From positions 1-59,721 of the forward strand of contig CAJTYJ010000021.1 in assembly GCA_910583895.1 (NCBI GenBank): a DNA stretch of 59,721 bases, given 5' to 3'. Positions 51,086-59,687 of the stretch are shown here, one piece after another (the stretch's first letter is position 1; the number at the start of each line of letters is the position of its first letter). The translations under genes and the position numbers were made by a program. A model generated the notes under the pieces. That model had not been told where the DNA came from, did not search any database, and was given only the letters and a program-made list of their open reading frames with translations. This DNA is from an uncultured Lachnospiraceae bacterium. Lineage in GTDB: Bacteria > Bacillota > Clostridia > Lachnospirales > Lachnospiraceae.

Positions 51086-52027
51086 ATGGCAACAAGTGGA
51101 ATCGGCGGGATCGGCACAGGTTATAATTTTGGTTATAATTCCGGCTACAACAGCGGGATGGATTATGATTCTTGGGTCAATGATGCCAATCAGAAAGCGG
51201 ATGAGCTGAAGGATAAGTATACATCGACGGAAAGTACTTCCGGTACATCCGGTTCGAAAGATACTTCCAGCACATCCGGCAGCAGTTCTGTCAAGAACAA
51301 ATATGGCACGGTATCTACAGGTTCAGCATATCTGAGGAATTATCAGATGGCGCTTACGGATCTGGAGGATTCGGCGGCTGCGCTTCAGATCTATGAGAAA
51401 GACAATGTATTTTCGAAGTACGAGGAAGCGCTTAAAAAGGCAGATGAAGCGGCACAGAGCGGTGACGCAGACGCGCTGAAGACTGCTCAGGAGAATGTGG
51501 AGAAAGCATTTGGAAACATCGTATCTGCGGTGAAGACCTTTGTGGATGACTACAATTCGACCATATCCTTCCTGAAGAACAACAATGGCATGACGGCCAC
51601 CGCGGCAGATGATCTGGCAAGCTTTCAGCGTTCTACGCTGACAGACAAAGCATTGCAGACGTTCGGACTTAGCAAGGATAAGGACGGATATCTGAGTGTG
51701 GATGAGGAGAAGCTGACGGAGACGCTCGAAGAAGGCTATGATTTTGTAAAAGAGACCATAGGCGGCCAGTACGGCATTGCAGATCGTGTGGGAAATAAGG
51801 CGACCAAGATTCTGGATTCGTCTGTGGAGCAGATTCTCGGCACGAATAAGACTTCTTCTGCAGAGGAGACCGATAAGAAAACTAACAGTACCAACAGCAC
51901 AAATAAATCTTCTTCGAATTATTCGCTGCCGGACGGCATGACTTCTTTTGCGAACTTCGCAAAGAGCGGGGCATATAACCTGACCAATTACTATGCGGTA
52001 GGTATGCTTCTGAACACAATCGGATAA
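51086..52027 (+). CDS. FliD C-terminal-domain-like protein without the cap N-terminus
   Basis: A 313-residue protein. The first 70 residues are low complexity (Gly/Tyr/Asn, then Ser/Thr). Residues about 75-255 resemble the FliD_C domain: VKTFVDDYNSTISFLKNNNG, then LQTFGLSKDKDGYLSVDEEK and LTETLEEGYDFVKETIGG. The FliD_N part and the final coiled coil are missing. It cannot be a full cap, but might be secreted as an accessory filament-tip or matrix protein. AAAGGAG precedes the ATG. Confidence 0.65.
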   Translation: MATSGIGGIGTGYNFGYNSGYNSGMDYDSWVNDANQKADELKDKYTSTESTSGTSGSKDTSSTSGSSSVKNKYGTVSTGSAYLRNYQMALTDLEDSAAALQIYEKDNVFSKYEEALKKADEAAQSGDADALKTAQENVEKAFGNIVSAVKTFVDDYNSTISFLKNNNGMTATAADDLASFQRSTLTDKALQTFGLSKDKDGYLSVDEEKLTETLEEGYDFVKETIGGQYGIADRVGNKATKILDSSVEQILGTNKTSSAEETDKKTNSTNSTNKSSSNYSLPDGMTSFANFAKSGAYNLTNYYAVGMLLNTIG

Positions 52028-52082
52028 GAACGACCGCAGAGGATTCCGGCAGAAGAACTGTCGGAGACAGGCGGTTCTGGAC

Positions 52083-52132
52083 AGGGGCAGATGGGGCTTG
52101 CAGGAGTCACATCTGCCCCTGAAACGTTTTGA
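52083..52132 (+). terminator. Intrinsic terminator after the FliD-C-like gene
   Basis: AGGGGCAGATG (52083-52093) pairs with CATCTGCCCCT (52110-52120), followed by GAAACGTTTT. The stem is strong but the T-run is short and set back. Confidence 0.55.
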
Positions 52133-52167
52133 GAAAGATAAATTTTAACAGCTGCAGTTTCATCTGG

Positions 52168-53037
52168 TCAGGGCTTTACTGCCCACAGAGGTCCCCCGCT
52201 GTCATAGCTTTTCTTCAGCTCTTTTAAAAGTTGTTCCAGGTCCCATTCCAGCGTACAGTTTTCATAACTTGCCGGATCCGCGATGGAGATCTTGCCGTCG
52301 TTCAGAAGCCGGGTGAAGAGGACGAAGTGTCCGTTCGCCGTCAGGGTTCCGCGTCCCATAAGCGCCACCAGGATATGCCCGGAGGAGAGCAGGTCTGCCA
52401 CATGTTCATAGGAACGGTCTGTGACGCTCTCGACAGAGAGTCCATACGCAGCCAGGGCATCGGGGATCAGGCTGTGGTAGGAGCCGCCGTGGAGGGCATA
52501 GTAGCCGTTTTCGGAAGCCCAGGCGGCGATGTCTGTGGGATCCACCGGGGAATCGGTGAAACTGTTGACGACCATGGACACGGCCGTGGGTCCGCAGCCG
52601 TATTTGTTCATGGGATCGTATCCGCCGTAGAGATAATCGCCCCAGCGCAGGTCCCCCTGATGATAGTAGAGCATGGGACCGCTGCCGGTATCCAGCATGT
52701 AAAGGTAGATCTGCTCGGAGGTGTCACCGCTGTCTGCCTGGAGATGAGAGATATCTCCTTGTTCCCTTGTGGATTCCATATAGGGGGGATCGGTTTTGGT
52801 GTCCGGTGTGCCGGAGGCTTCCGAGGAGGCGGGGGCGGAAGATTTTTCCTGCCAGGAGGCAAAGGTTTCCTGAAATGTCGTGATCTGTTCTGTCACACAG
52901 GTCCGGGCGTATCCGGCAAAGCTTTGGATATCTGCCCAGGTGAAGGGCCGAAAGGCGATATATAAGCTGGCCAGAAGCACCGCCGCACAGGTGAAGATGG
53001 CGGGGAGCAAAAGGAGGTAGAGTTTTTGTTTCTTCAT
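52168..53037 (-). CDS. Membrane-anchored C39-family cysteine peptidase-like protein
   Basis: A 289-residue protein with one N-terminal membrane helix (about 6-28), a Ser/Pro/Thr-rich linker (about 60-105) and an extracellular papain-like domain. LYYHQGDLRWGDYLYGG opens the C39-like domain. The catalytic Cys is in NKYGCGPTAVSMVVNSF, the His in NGHFVLFTRL and the Asp in ISIADPASYENC. Stand-alone C39 proteins of this type cut cell-wall or secreted substrates, but the target is unknown. I used the ATG at 53037; a more upstream ATG at 53070 is possible. It is convergent with the FliD-C-like gene. Confidence 0.85.
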   Translation of the reverse strand: MKKQKLYLLLLPAIFTCAAVLLASLYIAFRPFTWADIQSFAGYARTCVTEQITTFQETFASWQEKSSAPASSEASGTPDTKTDPPYMESTREQGDISHLQADSGDTSEQIYLYMLDTGSGPMLYYHQGDLRWGDYLYGGYDPMNKYGCGPTAVSMVVNSFTDSPVDPTDIAAWASENGYYALHGGSYHSLIPDALAAYGLSVESVTDRSYEHVADLLSSGHILVALMGRGTLTANGHFVLFTRLLNDGKISIADPASYENCTLEWDLEQLLKELKKSYDSGGPLWAVKP

Positions 53038-53294
53038 GATGGCTGACTCCGTAGAACGTGGTGTTTTCAAAATGATTTCTCTGCGGATATTATATACGAT
53101 TATTTAGAGAATGGGAAGAGGGGGAGGGTGGAAAGAAACGGGGTCTTAACATTAAAAGCGGGGGTTGGATAAGGAGGAGTATCGGAAGGACAGACAGCTC
53201 TGCATGAATTTGGCAAAATCGAATCAATAATCTATAGTGAGGAACATCTTCAATAGAAAAAAAGGATTCCAAAAGTCGTTATAGGAGTAAGATT

Positions 53295-53320
53295 TAAGTT
53301 TTCTTTGATTCTGCCGATAT
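53295..53320 (+). promoter_or_regulatory. Sigma-28 promoter of the polysaccharide operon
   Basis: TAAG followed by TTTT (53295-53302) and GCCGATAT (53313-53320), with the same 14-bp spacing as the main flagellin promoter and a better -10. It lies 82 bp upstream of the LicC-like gene. The remaining 331-bp intergenic region is AT-rich with nothing else I can name, apart from a possible TATAAT at 53361. Confidence 0.8.
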
Positions 53321-53401
53321 ATAGGACGGTAAGATTTTAAAGTATATATATTATATTTTATATAATGAAGGAAATTAGAATTATAAGGAGGATCAGGCGG
53401 G

Positions 53402-54124
53402 ATGAAAGCGATATTGTTGGCGGCGGGCAGAGGTACAAGGATAGCCCGGAACGTGGAGCGTGTGCCCAAATCGACTTTGCCAGTGGATGGGGTGCCGCTG
53501 ATTCGGCGTTCGGTGCAGCTTTTACAGGAGGAAGGGCTTGAGTGTATCGTATGTTCCGGTTACGAAGAGGGCAAGATTCGCGATGCGCTGGCGGGACTGG
53601 ACCGGATCACTTACTGCTATAATCCTTTTTATGATATTACTAACAGCATTGCCAGTATCTGGTTTGCGAGACAGGAAATGGACGATGATCTGCTGGTACT
53701 GAATGCAGATGTGTTTTTTTCCAAAGAAATCCTGGAACAGGTCATGTCTGATCCGCGTGATCCGGTCATGGCGATTGACTATTCCCGCACGGTGGAAGGG
53801 GATTATTTCTTTTATACCAGTCTGGATGGCAGAATTGAAAAATATGGAAAGGGGCTCCCCATCGAACAGCGGAACTGTGAGTATGTGGGCATGGCCAAAA
53901 TCGGGAAAGCATTTCTTCCCAAATTTATCACGCGTATGGAAGAACTGGTCAGCCATCAGAAGCACAGTATCTGGTGGGAAAATATTCTCTATTCTTTCAC
54001 GGATAACAAGGAAGAGGATATCTACACGGTGGATGTGGGCGGACGCTTCTGGGCGGAGATTGATTATTTTGATGATTATGCGAGAATCATCGATTATGTG
54101 GCAAAGCAGAAGGAGACGAAATGA
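53402..54124 (+). CDS. LicC-like nucleotidyltransferase (CTP:phospho-alcohol cytidylyltransferase)
   Basis: A 240-residue enzyme. KAILLAAGRGTRI is the nucleotide loop and ERVPKSTLPVDGVPLI the sugar/alcohol part. YNPFYDITNSIASIW matches the phosphocholine-cytidylyltransferase (LicC) segment, and LNADVFF holds the metal ligand. It should make CDP-choline or a similar activated alcohol. AAGGAGGA precedes the ATG. It overlaps the TagF-like gene by four bases (ATGA) and supplies the donor that LicD proteins use. Confidence 0.85.
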   Translation: MKAILLAAGRGTRIARNVERVPKSTLPVDGVPLIRRSVQLLQEEGLECIVCSGYEEGKIRDALAGLDRITYCYNPFYDITNSIASIWFARQEMDDDLLVLNADVFFSKEILEQVMSDPRDPVMAIDYSRTVEGDYFFYTSLDGRIEKYGKGLPIEQRNCEYVGMAKIGKAFLPKFITRMEELVSHQKHSIWWENILYSFTDNKEEDIYTVDVGGRFWAEIDYFDDYARIIDYVAKQKETK

Positions 54125-55617
54125 GAAAGCAGATAAAAGCACAGCTTCTGGGCAGTGCACAGTATCTTGTTCAGACAGCGGAAACACTGGAAGGGATTTT
54201 AAAAGGGCTCAGTAAGGAAGTAGCAGTGGACGTGCTTTCCCAGATTCAGGAGCTGGTCATCCAGATCGGAAATACCATTGAAGATTCGGAAGGCGAAGGA
54301 CATGAGACGATTCCCCGGCTGGAGCAGGCCTGTGAGCTTTTGTATCAGCTGAGCTGTTCTCTGGATCAGGCAGAGAGCGGCAACCGAATGCGGATCCAGA
54401 ACCTGAAAGTGATTTTTATGGAAGTCAAAAAAGAGATAGAGGAAAAGATACCGGTAAAACTGGAGATCCTGTTTGTTCCTTATCAGGTGTCCATGTGGGA
54501 TTCCCTGGAAAGCGTATGGATGGCGGCAAGGGAAGAGGAACAGGTGGAGAGTTATGTGGTTCCGATTCCGTTTTATGATGTGCGTCCGGATAACTCTCTG
54601 GGCGCTTTGCATTATGAAGGAGACAAGTATCCAGACTATGTGCCGGTGACTCCTTACTGGCAGTATTCCATCGAAAAGAGAAAGCCGGACATTATCTTTT
54701 TTCATAACCCCTATGACGAAAGCAACAGTGTGACGAGAGTTCCGGAGCAGTATTATGCTAAAAATATGAAACTGCATACGGATCTTCTGGTATATATCCC
54801 GTATTTTGTCAGTGAAGTGGGCGGGCCGTCAGATCACCAGTGCTATACTCATGGGGTCTTGTTCGCGGATCGAGTGGTAGTGCAGCCGGAAAGTATTTAT
54901 GAGAAGTACTGTACGATTTATACAAAGGTACTGAAACAGCACGGACTTGAGGATGCGTTTGTACCGGCAGAGGAGAAATTTTTGCCTCTTGGGTCGCCAA
55001 AGTTTGATAAGCTTTTGAATATGCAGTGCAAGATCGAAGATCTGCCAGTGGAATGGCGGGAGAAGATTTTAAAGCCCGATGGAAGCAGGAAGAAGATTAT
55101 TTTTTATAATTTGTCGATTGTGCCACTTCTGACATATAGAGAGCAAATTTTAAAAAAAATAGACAGTGTGTTTTCTTTTTTTAAAGAGAAAAGGGATGAA
55201 GCTGTACTGCTTTGGAGACCACATCCACTTTTAATCAATACGATTAATTCCATGATTCCTCAGATGAAAGAAGCATATTTACAGCGGGTAAAAGAATTTA
55301 AAGAAGAAGAATGGGGAATTTATGATGAGACCCCTGATTCGAATCTGGCTCTGGTGCTGTCGGATGGATATTATGGAGACTGGAGCAGCTTGATGACAAG
55401 CTATAGAGAGATGGGCAAGCCAATGTTGCTGCAAGAAATTCAAATTATTGATACGAGAAGAAGAATAGAAATGCCAAAAAAAAAGCAGCTTCAAGGAGAA
55501 GATACATGTACATTAGAGCATTTTTATGATTTTGTTTTTCCGTCCAATGAGAAAAATAGTAAACAGTCAAATGTGGGAGAAAAAATATTTCAATATTTTT
55601 TACAAAAGATTGAATAA
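54121..55617 (+). CDS. CDP-glycerol glycerophosphotransferase-like protein (TagF/TagB family)
   Basis: A 498-residue protein. The first 100 residues are a helical extension unlike classical TagF. From about 115 a GT-B-type domain follows: IIFFHNPYDESNSVTRVP, then VLFADRVVVQPESIYEKY, LGSPKFDKLL, WRPHPLLINTI, and the SDGYYGDWSSLMTSYREMG segment near the acceptor site. Members move a phosphoglycerol or phosphopolyol unit from CDP to a carrier chain. The 3' third becomes strongly A/T-rich, unlike the 5' part. Confidence 0.8.
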   Translation: MRKQIKAQLLGSAQYLVQTAETLEGILKGLSKEVAVDVLSQIQELVIQIGNTIEDSEGEGHETIPRLEQACELLYQLSCSLDQAESGNRMRIQNLKVIFMEVKKEIEEKIPVKLEILFVPYQVSMWDSLESVWMAAREEEQVESYVVPIPFYDVRPDNSLGALHYEGDKYPDYVPVTPYWQYSIEKRKPDIIFFHNPYDESNSVTRVPEQYYAKNMKLHTDLLVYIPYFVSEVGGPSDHQCYTHGVLFADRVVVQPESIYEKYCTIYTKVLKQHGLEDAFVPAEEKFLPLGSPKFDKLLNMQCKIEDLPVEWREKILKPDGSRKKIIFYNLSIVPLLTYREQILKKIDSVFSFFKEKRDEAVLLWRPHPLLINTINSMIPQMKEAYLQRVKEFKEEEWGIYDETPDSNLALVLSDGYYGDWSSLMTSYREMGKPMLLQEIQIIDTRRRIEMPKKKQLQGEDTCTLEHFYDFVFPSNEKNSKQSNVGEKIFQYFLQKIE

Positions 55618-55644
55618 ATAAGAGTTTGTAAAAGGATCAAAAAT

Positions 55645-56358
55645 ATGGTAGAAGCAATGATCATTGCCGGGGGAAAAGGAGTTCGGATGAACCAGGATAT
55701 CCCCAAGCAATTTCTAAATATCAATGATATTCCTGTGATTGTATATACATTGAAAGCATTTCAGCAGCATCCGGAGATCGATGCTATATTAGTAGTGTGT
55801 ATTGAAGGCTGGCAGGAAATATTGTGGGCCTATGCCAAACAGTTTAATATTACAAAATTAAAATGGGTGGTTCCAGGGGGAGAGACTGGGCAAGAGTCCA
55901 TTCGCAATGGCACTTTTGAACTGGAAAAGCATTGTGGGGAAGAAGATCTGGTTGTGATTCATGACGGAATTCGTCCTAATGTATCACAGGAGATCATTTC
56001 CAGCTGTATTGCGCAATGTCGTCTCAATGGTTCTGCAGTTACGGTAATTCCTTGTGCAGAAGCAATGCTTCTGCGTCAGGAGGATGGGGAATGTTCAAAA
56101 GAGGAAATCGCAAGAACTTCTCTTGCGCGGACGCAGACCCCACAGGCGTTTCCGTTAAAGAAGCTGTTATGGGCACATAGAGAAGCTTTGAAAAGAGGAA
56201 TTACGAATTCCATTGCTACCTGCACCTTGATGGTAGAACTGGGAGAAAAGGTTTATTTTTCCGCAGGATCAGAAAAAAATGTTAAGATCACGACGGTGGA
56301 AGATCTGGAGATTTTTCGGGCATTATTGTATTCGAAAAAAGAATCATGGCTAAAATAG
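55645..56358 (+). CDS. TarI/IspD-family cytidylyltransferase
   Basis: A 237-residue cytidylyltransferase. EAMIIAGGKGVRMNQDIPKQ is the CTP loop, VVIHDGIRPNVSQEII and RTQTPQAFPLKKLL the substrate side. These are shared by IspD (isoprenoid pathway) and TarI (ribitol-5-phosphate). The DGIRP form and the neighbourhood favour a polyol-phosphate cytidylyltransferase for surface polymer synthesis rather than IspD, but the substrate is not certain. Confidence 0.85.
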   Translation: MVEAMIIAGGKGVRMNQDIPKQFLNINDIPVIVYTLKAFQQHPEIDAILVVCIEGWQEILWAYAKQFNITKLKWVVPGGETGQESIRNGTFELEKHCGEEDLVVIHDGIRPNVSQEIISSCIAQCRLNGSAVTVIPCAEAMLLRQEDGECSKEEIARTSLARTQTPQAFPLKKLLWAHREALKRGITNSIATCTLMVELGEKVYFSAGSEKNVKITTVEDLEIFRALLYSKKESWLK

Positions 56359-56370
56359 AGGGATGCGTAT

Positions 56371-57453
56371 ATGTACCATGATAATAAAACTTATCAAAGA
56401 GATCTTGAGGAAGCGGTCAGATTATCCTTGGATTTTAAATGCCTGTACGGAAAGTCATTTTTGATTACAGGGGCTTCTGGTTTGATTGCTTCTTTTTTGA
56501 TTGATTTGTTGTTCTATGCAAACAAAATGATGAATGCAGAAATCAAGGTGTATGCTTTAGTTCGTGACAGAAAATATGCAGAGGAGAGATATTGTTCGAT
56601 TTTGCGAAATCCATATTTTCGCTTGGTCGTGCAAGATGTATGTGCACCGTTGACTCTGGAAAATGAAGTGGATTATATCATTCATGCGGCGGGAGACGGT
56701 TATCCGGGGGCTTTTCGGGAGCGTCCGGTGGAAACTATGCTGCCGGCATTGACAGGAACGATACAGTTGCTGGAATATGCCAGAAGAGTGAAAAATATTC
56801 GTATACTGTATCTGTCTTCCGGAGAAGTATATGGTGCAGGGAATGCAGAAGAGTTTTTTGAATCTGATAGTGGTTATGTAGATCCGATGAAAAGCAGATC
56901 CTGTTATCCATCAGCGAAACGCGCAGCAGAGACACTTTGCGGATCATATTTTGCAGAATATGGCGTTGATACGGTGGTAATAAGACCAAGTCATGTCTAT
57001 GGACCAAATACATCCAGAAAAGACAATCGGGCATCGGTTCAGTTTTTTCAGGATATTTTGGATGGCAGAGATGTGACTTTGAAAAGTGAAGGAAAACAGA
57101 GGAGAAGTTATACGTATATGGCTGATTGCGTGTCAGCATTGCTGACGGTTCTGGTACGGGGAAGATCCGGCGAGGCTTACAATGTGTCAAACCCGGGCGC
57201 TGTAGCAACCATCGCACAGTTTGCACAGATAACCGCCAGTCTGGGCGGACAGACATGTACTTTGGGCAAGCCCCAAAAGACGGATATTCAGGAAAGTACA
57301 CCGATCGCACATGCAGTATTAAATTCTGAGAAACTGCACAGACTTGGCTGGACAGGGGGTTATGATGTGCCAAGAGGCATACGCCATACACTGGCGATTT
57401 TAAAAGATCAGCAATGTAAAAAAATACAGGATGAAATGGATGATATAAGATGA
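56371..57453 (+). CDS. Extended SDR-type NAD-dependent epimerase/dehydratase
   Basis: A 360-residue extended short-chain dehydrogenase. The NAD loop is FLITGASGLIASFLIDLL, and DYIIHAAGDGYPG marks the cofactor pocket. YLSSGEVYGAGN supplies Ser and CYPSAKRAAETLC the YxxxK catalytic pair, followed by VIRPSHVYGPN. It is of UDP-glucose epimerase or dTDP-glucose dehydratase type. In a TarI-like operon it may reduce or epimerise the sugar or ketose that becomes the polyol. It overlaps the next gene by four bases. Confidence 0.88.
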   Translation: MYHDNKTYQRDLEEAVRLSLDFKCLYGKSFLITGASGLIASFLIDLLFYANKMMNAEIKVYALVRDRKYAEERYCSILRNPYFRLVVQDVCAPLTLENEVDYIIHAAGDGYPGAFRERPVETMLPALTGTIQLLEYARRVKNIRILYLSSGEVYGAGNAEEFFESDSGYVDPMKSRSCYPSAKRAAETLCGSYFAEYGVDTVVIRPSHVYGPNTSRKDNRASVQFFQDILDGRDVTLKSEGKQRRSYTYMADCVSALLTVLVRGRSGEAYNVSNPGAVATIAQFAQITASLGGQTCTLGKPQKTDIQESTPIAHAVLNSEKLHRLGWTGGYDVPRGIRHTLAILKDQQCKKIQDEMDDIR

Positions 57454-58286
57454 AGCAGGCCTATCAGATCACGGATGAAGAGCTGAAAAAACTACAGAAA
57501 ATTGAGTTGGAGATGCTGATTGAATTTGATCGGATATGCAGAAAATATCACATTTCTTATTCTTTGGATGGCGGAACGCTGTTAGGAGCGGTCAGACATA
57601 AAGGTTTTATTCCATGGGATGATGATATTGATGTGATCATGCGCCGAAAGGAATATGCGAAATTTAAAAAAGTATACAGGCGGGATCTGGACGATGGAAG
57701 ATTTTTTCTCCAGGATTATTGGACGGATCCAAACTACCGATGGGGATATGCAAAACTTCGGCGAAAAAATACAGAATTTATACGTCAGGGGCAGGAGCGT
57801 CTGCAGCAAAATAACGGAGTTTTTATGGATATCTTTGTGGTTGACAACGTGCCGGATGGGTATATCAGCAGAAGAATACATCATTTTATCTGTTTTCTGA
57901 TTCGCAAGACCCTGTATTCAGAGGTTGGAAAATACGTGGAAAAGCGTTTGTTATTGCGGAAAATCTATCAGATACTTAGTAAAGTTCCAAGAAATCATGT
58001 TTTTCGAATTAGAAATCTGCTGGCAGTCTATACGAATAGAAAAGACACAGAGTTGATAAGCCATTATACTCTGGAATACCCAAAACATTGCAGATATGGG
58101 CTGCCGGCAAGATGTTTTGATGAAATGACAGAGATCGAATTTGAGGGAAAAAAGTTTTTGGGTTTTAAAGAACGTCATTGTTATCTGTCCACGTATTATG
58201 GTGATTATATGACTTTACCGCCCAAAGAAAAACGGGTGCCTAAACTGACGGTTACAAGTCTAAAATTGATCGATGTGGATGTTTAA
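57450..58286 (+). CDS. LicD-family phosphotransferase (operon copy)
   Basis: A 278-residue LicD protein, more distant from the 30-33 kb trio. LDGGTLLGAVRHKGFIPWDD, then DIDVIMRRKEYAKF keeps the active site. The N-terminal helix (DEELKKLQKIELEMLIEFDR) and central region differ. With the LicC-like gene four positions upstream it forms a complete activation-and-transfer pair for a phospho-alcohol. Coupled by ATGA to the SDR gene. Confidence 0.88.
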   Translation: MKQAYQITDEELKKLQKIELEMLIEFDRICRKYHISYSLDGGTLLGAVRHKGFIPWDDDIDVIMRRKEYAKFKKVYRRDLDDGRFFLQDYWTDPNYRWGYAKLRRKNTEFIRQGQERLQQNNGVFMDIFVVDNVPDGYISRRIHHFICFLIRKTLYSEVGKYVEKRLLLRKIYQILSKVPRNHVFRIRNLLAVYTNRKDTELISHYTLEYPKHCRYGLPARCFDEMTEIEFEGKKFLGFKERHCYLSTYYGDYMTLPPKEKRVPKLTVTSLKLIDVDV

Positions 58287-58338
58287 GACAGATACGCGGG
58301 CGCGCAGTATTTTAAAGAAAACCTGGAGGTATAAAGTT

Positions 58339-59091
58339 ATGAGCAAAAAAAGGATCTACGGAGAAAAAGTAGAGATTAATAAAGAGAATACGCGTAATTT
58401 CTATAATAACAGAGCCAAAGCAATGAAGGATATGGATAATCCGTATGTCTCTGTTCTGTTGGGTGATCAAAATCCAGAGTATGCATTGGCGTGGGATATG
58501 TTTGAAAAAGAAAATATACTTCCGAAGATGCAGATAGATGTTACCTGTCGGGTGCTGGATATTGGATGTGGAATGGGCCGCTGGGCAGAGGCTTTGATTC
58601 CGATCTGCGGATATTATTGTGGGACGGATTTATCCCCGGAAATGGTGGCACGTGCCAGTGAGCGTAACCACCATCCGGGAAGGTCATATGATTTTTTAAA
58701 CTATGGGTTTGATGAACTCTGTGCTCTGCCGGATGATAAGTTTTCCTGTAAATTTAACCGCCTGTGGACTTGCGGCGTGATGATGTATGTGAATGATGAG
58801 GATCTTTTTGAAGGCATGAGGCGATTATTGAACAAGATGGATGAGCACGCCAAGGTTTACTTTACAGAGACGATTGCAGTCAAGGAGAGACTTACACTGG
58901 ATGAATTTTATTCAGATGCATTAAAAGCGGATTATGATGTGATCTACCGCACAGCCGAAGAGTATAACCATATTTATGAAAGCTGGCTTGATGCCGGTTT
59001 TAAGATTGTGGAGCAGGGGATGCTTCCGCATCTTAATAAAGAAAAAGAGTATAGTGAAACGGACCGGTGGTATACGATTTTGGAGAGATAG
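58339..59091 (+). CDS. Class I SAM-dependent methyltransferase
   Basis: A 250-residue methyltransferase. The SAM loop is VLDIGCGMGRWAEAL, motif II is CGTDLSPEMVARASER, and LWTCGVMMYV is the post-motif. It probably methylates a sugar or alcohol of the polymer. I chose ATG 58339 since GGAGGT lies nine bases before it; a start inside the LicD gene at 58273 lacks a site. The gene is AT-rich like the rest of the operon. Confidence 0.88.
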   Translation: MSKKRIYGEKVEINKENTRNFYNNRAKAMKDMDNPYVSVLLGDQNPEYALAWDMFEKENILPKMQIDVTCRVLDIGCGMGRWAEALIPICGYYCGTDLSPEMVARASERNHHPGRSYDFLNYGFDELCALPDDKFSCKFNRLWTCGVMMYVNDEDLFEGMRRLLNKMDEHAKVYFTETIAVKERLTLDEFYSDALKADYDVIYRTAEEYNHIYESWLDAGFKIVEQGMLPHLNKEKEYSETDRWYTILER

Positions 59092-59216
59092 TGGCAAAGC
59101 GTATAAATTATGTATAAGGAAGTATAAAATATTTGTTTTGTGTGCAATTTTATGATTAGAGAAAAGATATATTTTTCATAAAAGTCATGTTGAGTGTCAA
59201 AGGGGGAAGAATTAGT

Positions 59217-59687
59217 ATGTTTTTGGCTGTTATGTTAGCTATTTCTATTTTTTTGATTGTGTTTTTATGTTTTGCTATTGAAAAGATAGTAAGGTATGCA
59301 GATACAATGTTTTGCAAATTAGACAGATATAGAGAATACTTTGCTTTGTTGAATCAATGGTTACTGCTAAAACAAAATAATCTAAGTATTTCCGATTATC
59401 TGATTGAAAAAGGGTATACTAAAGTGGCTATTTATGGAATGGGTTCTATTGGAGTTAGATTATGTGAAGATTTAAGAAACACAAAAGTGCATATTGAGAG
59501 AACGATAGACCGTGAGGCAAATACTATATATCATCCGTTGGGAGTGTTAAAGCCGAATATCGGGTTGGCAGATTTGGAAGTGGATGCTGTTATAATTACA
59601 GTAAATGCTGTTGATGTTGGTGAACTTAAGTCGTATATGACTGATAAAAAGATTCCTCTTCTTAAATTAACCTGTTGTGCTAGTTGA
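59217..59687 (+). CDS. Membrane-anchored nucleotide-binding-like protein
   Basis: A 156-residue protein. One N-terminal membrane helix (about 1-22) is followed by a helical segment and a Rossmann-like half (TKVAIYGMGSIGVRLCEDLR, then VDAVIITVNAVDVGELKSYM). This looks like the dinucleotide-binding domain found beside sugar transferases in polysaccharide loci, but without the transferase. ATG 59217 has GGGGGA ahead and gives a clean helix. The last 34 bases of the window show nothing. Confidence 0.65.
   Translation: MFLAVMLAISIFLIVFLCFAIEKIVRYADTMFCKLDRYREYFALLNQWLLLKQNNLSISDYLIEKGYTKVAIYGMGSIGVRLCEDLRNTKVHIERTIDREANTIYHPLGVLKPNIGLADLEVDAVIITVNAVDVGELKSYMTDKKIPLLKLTCCAS

Noticed and set aside
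52954..52966. GGCGATATATAAG on the plus strand inside the C39 gene
   Set aside because: Resembles the 50944 element, but the first gene in that direction is 450 bp away behind a much better promoter.
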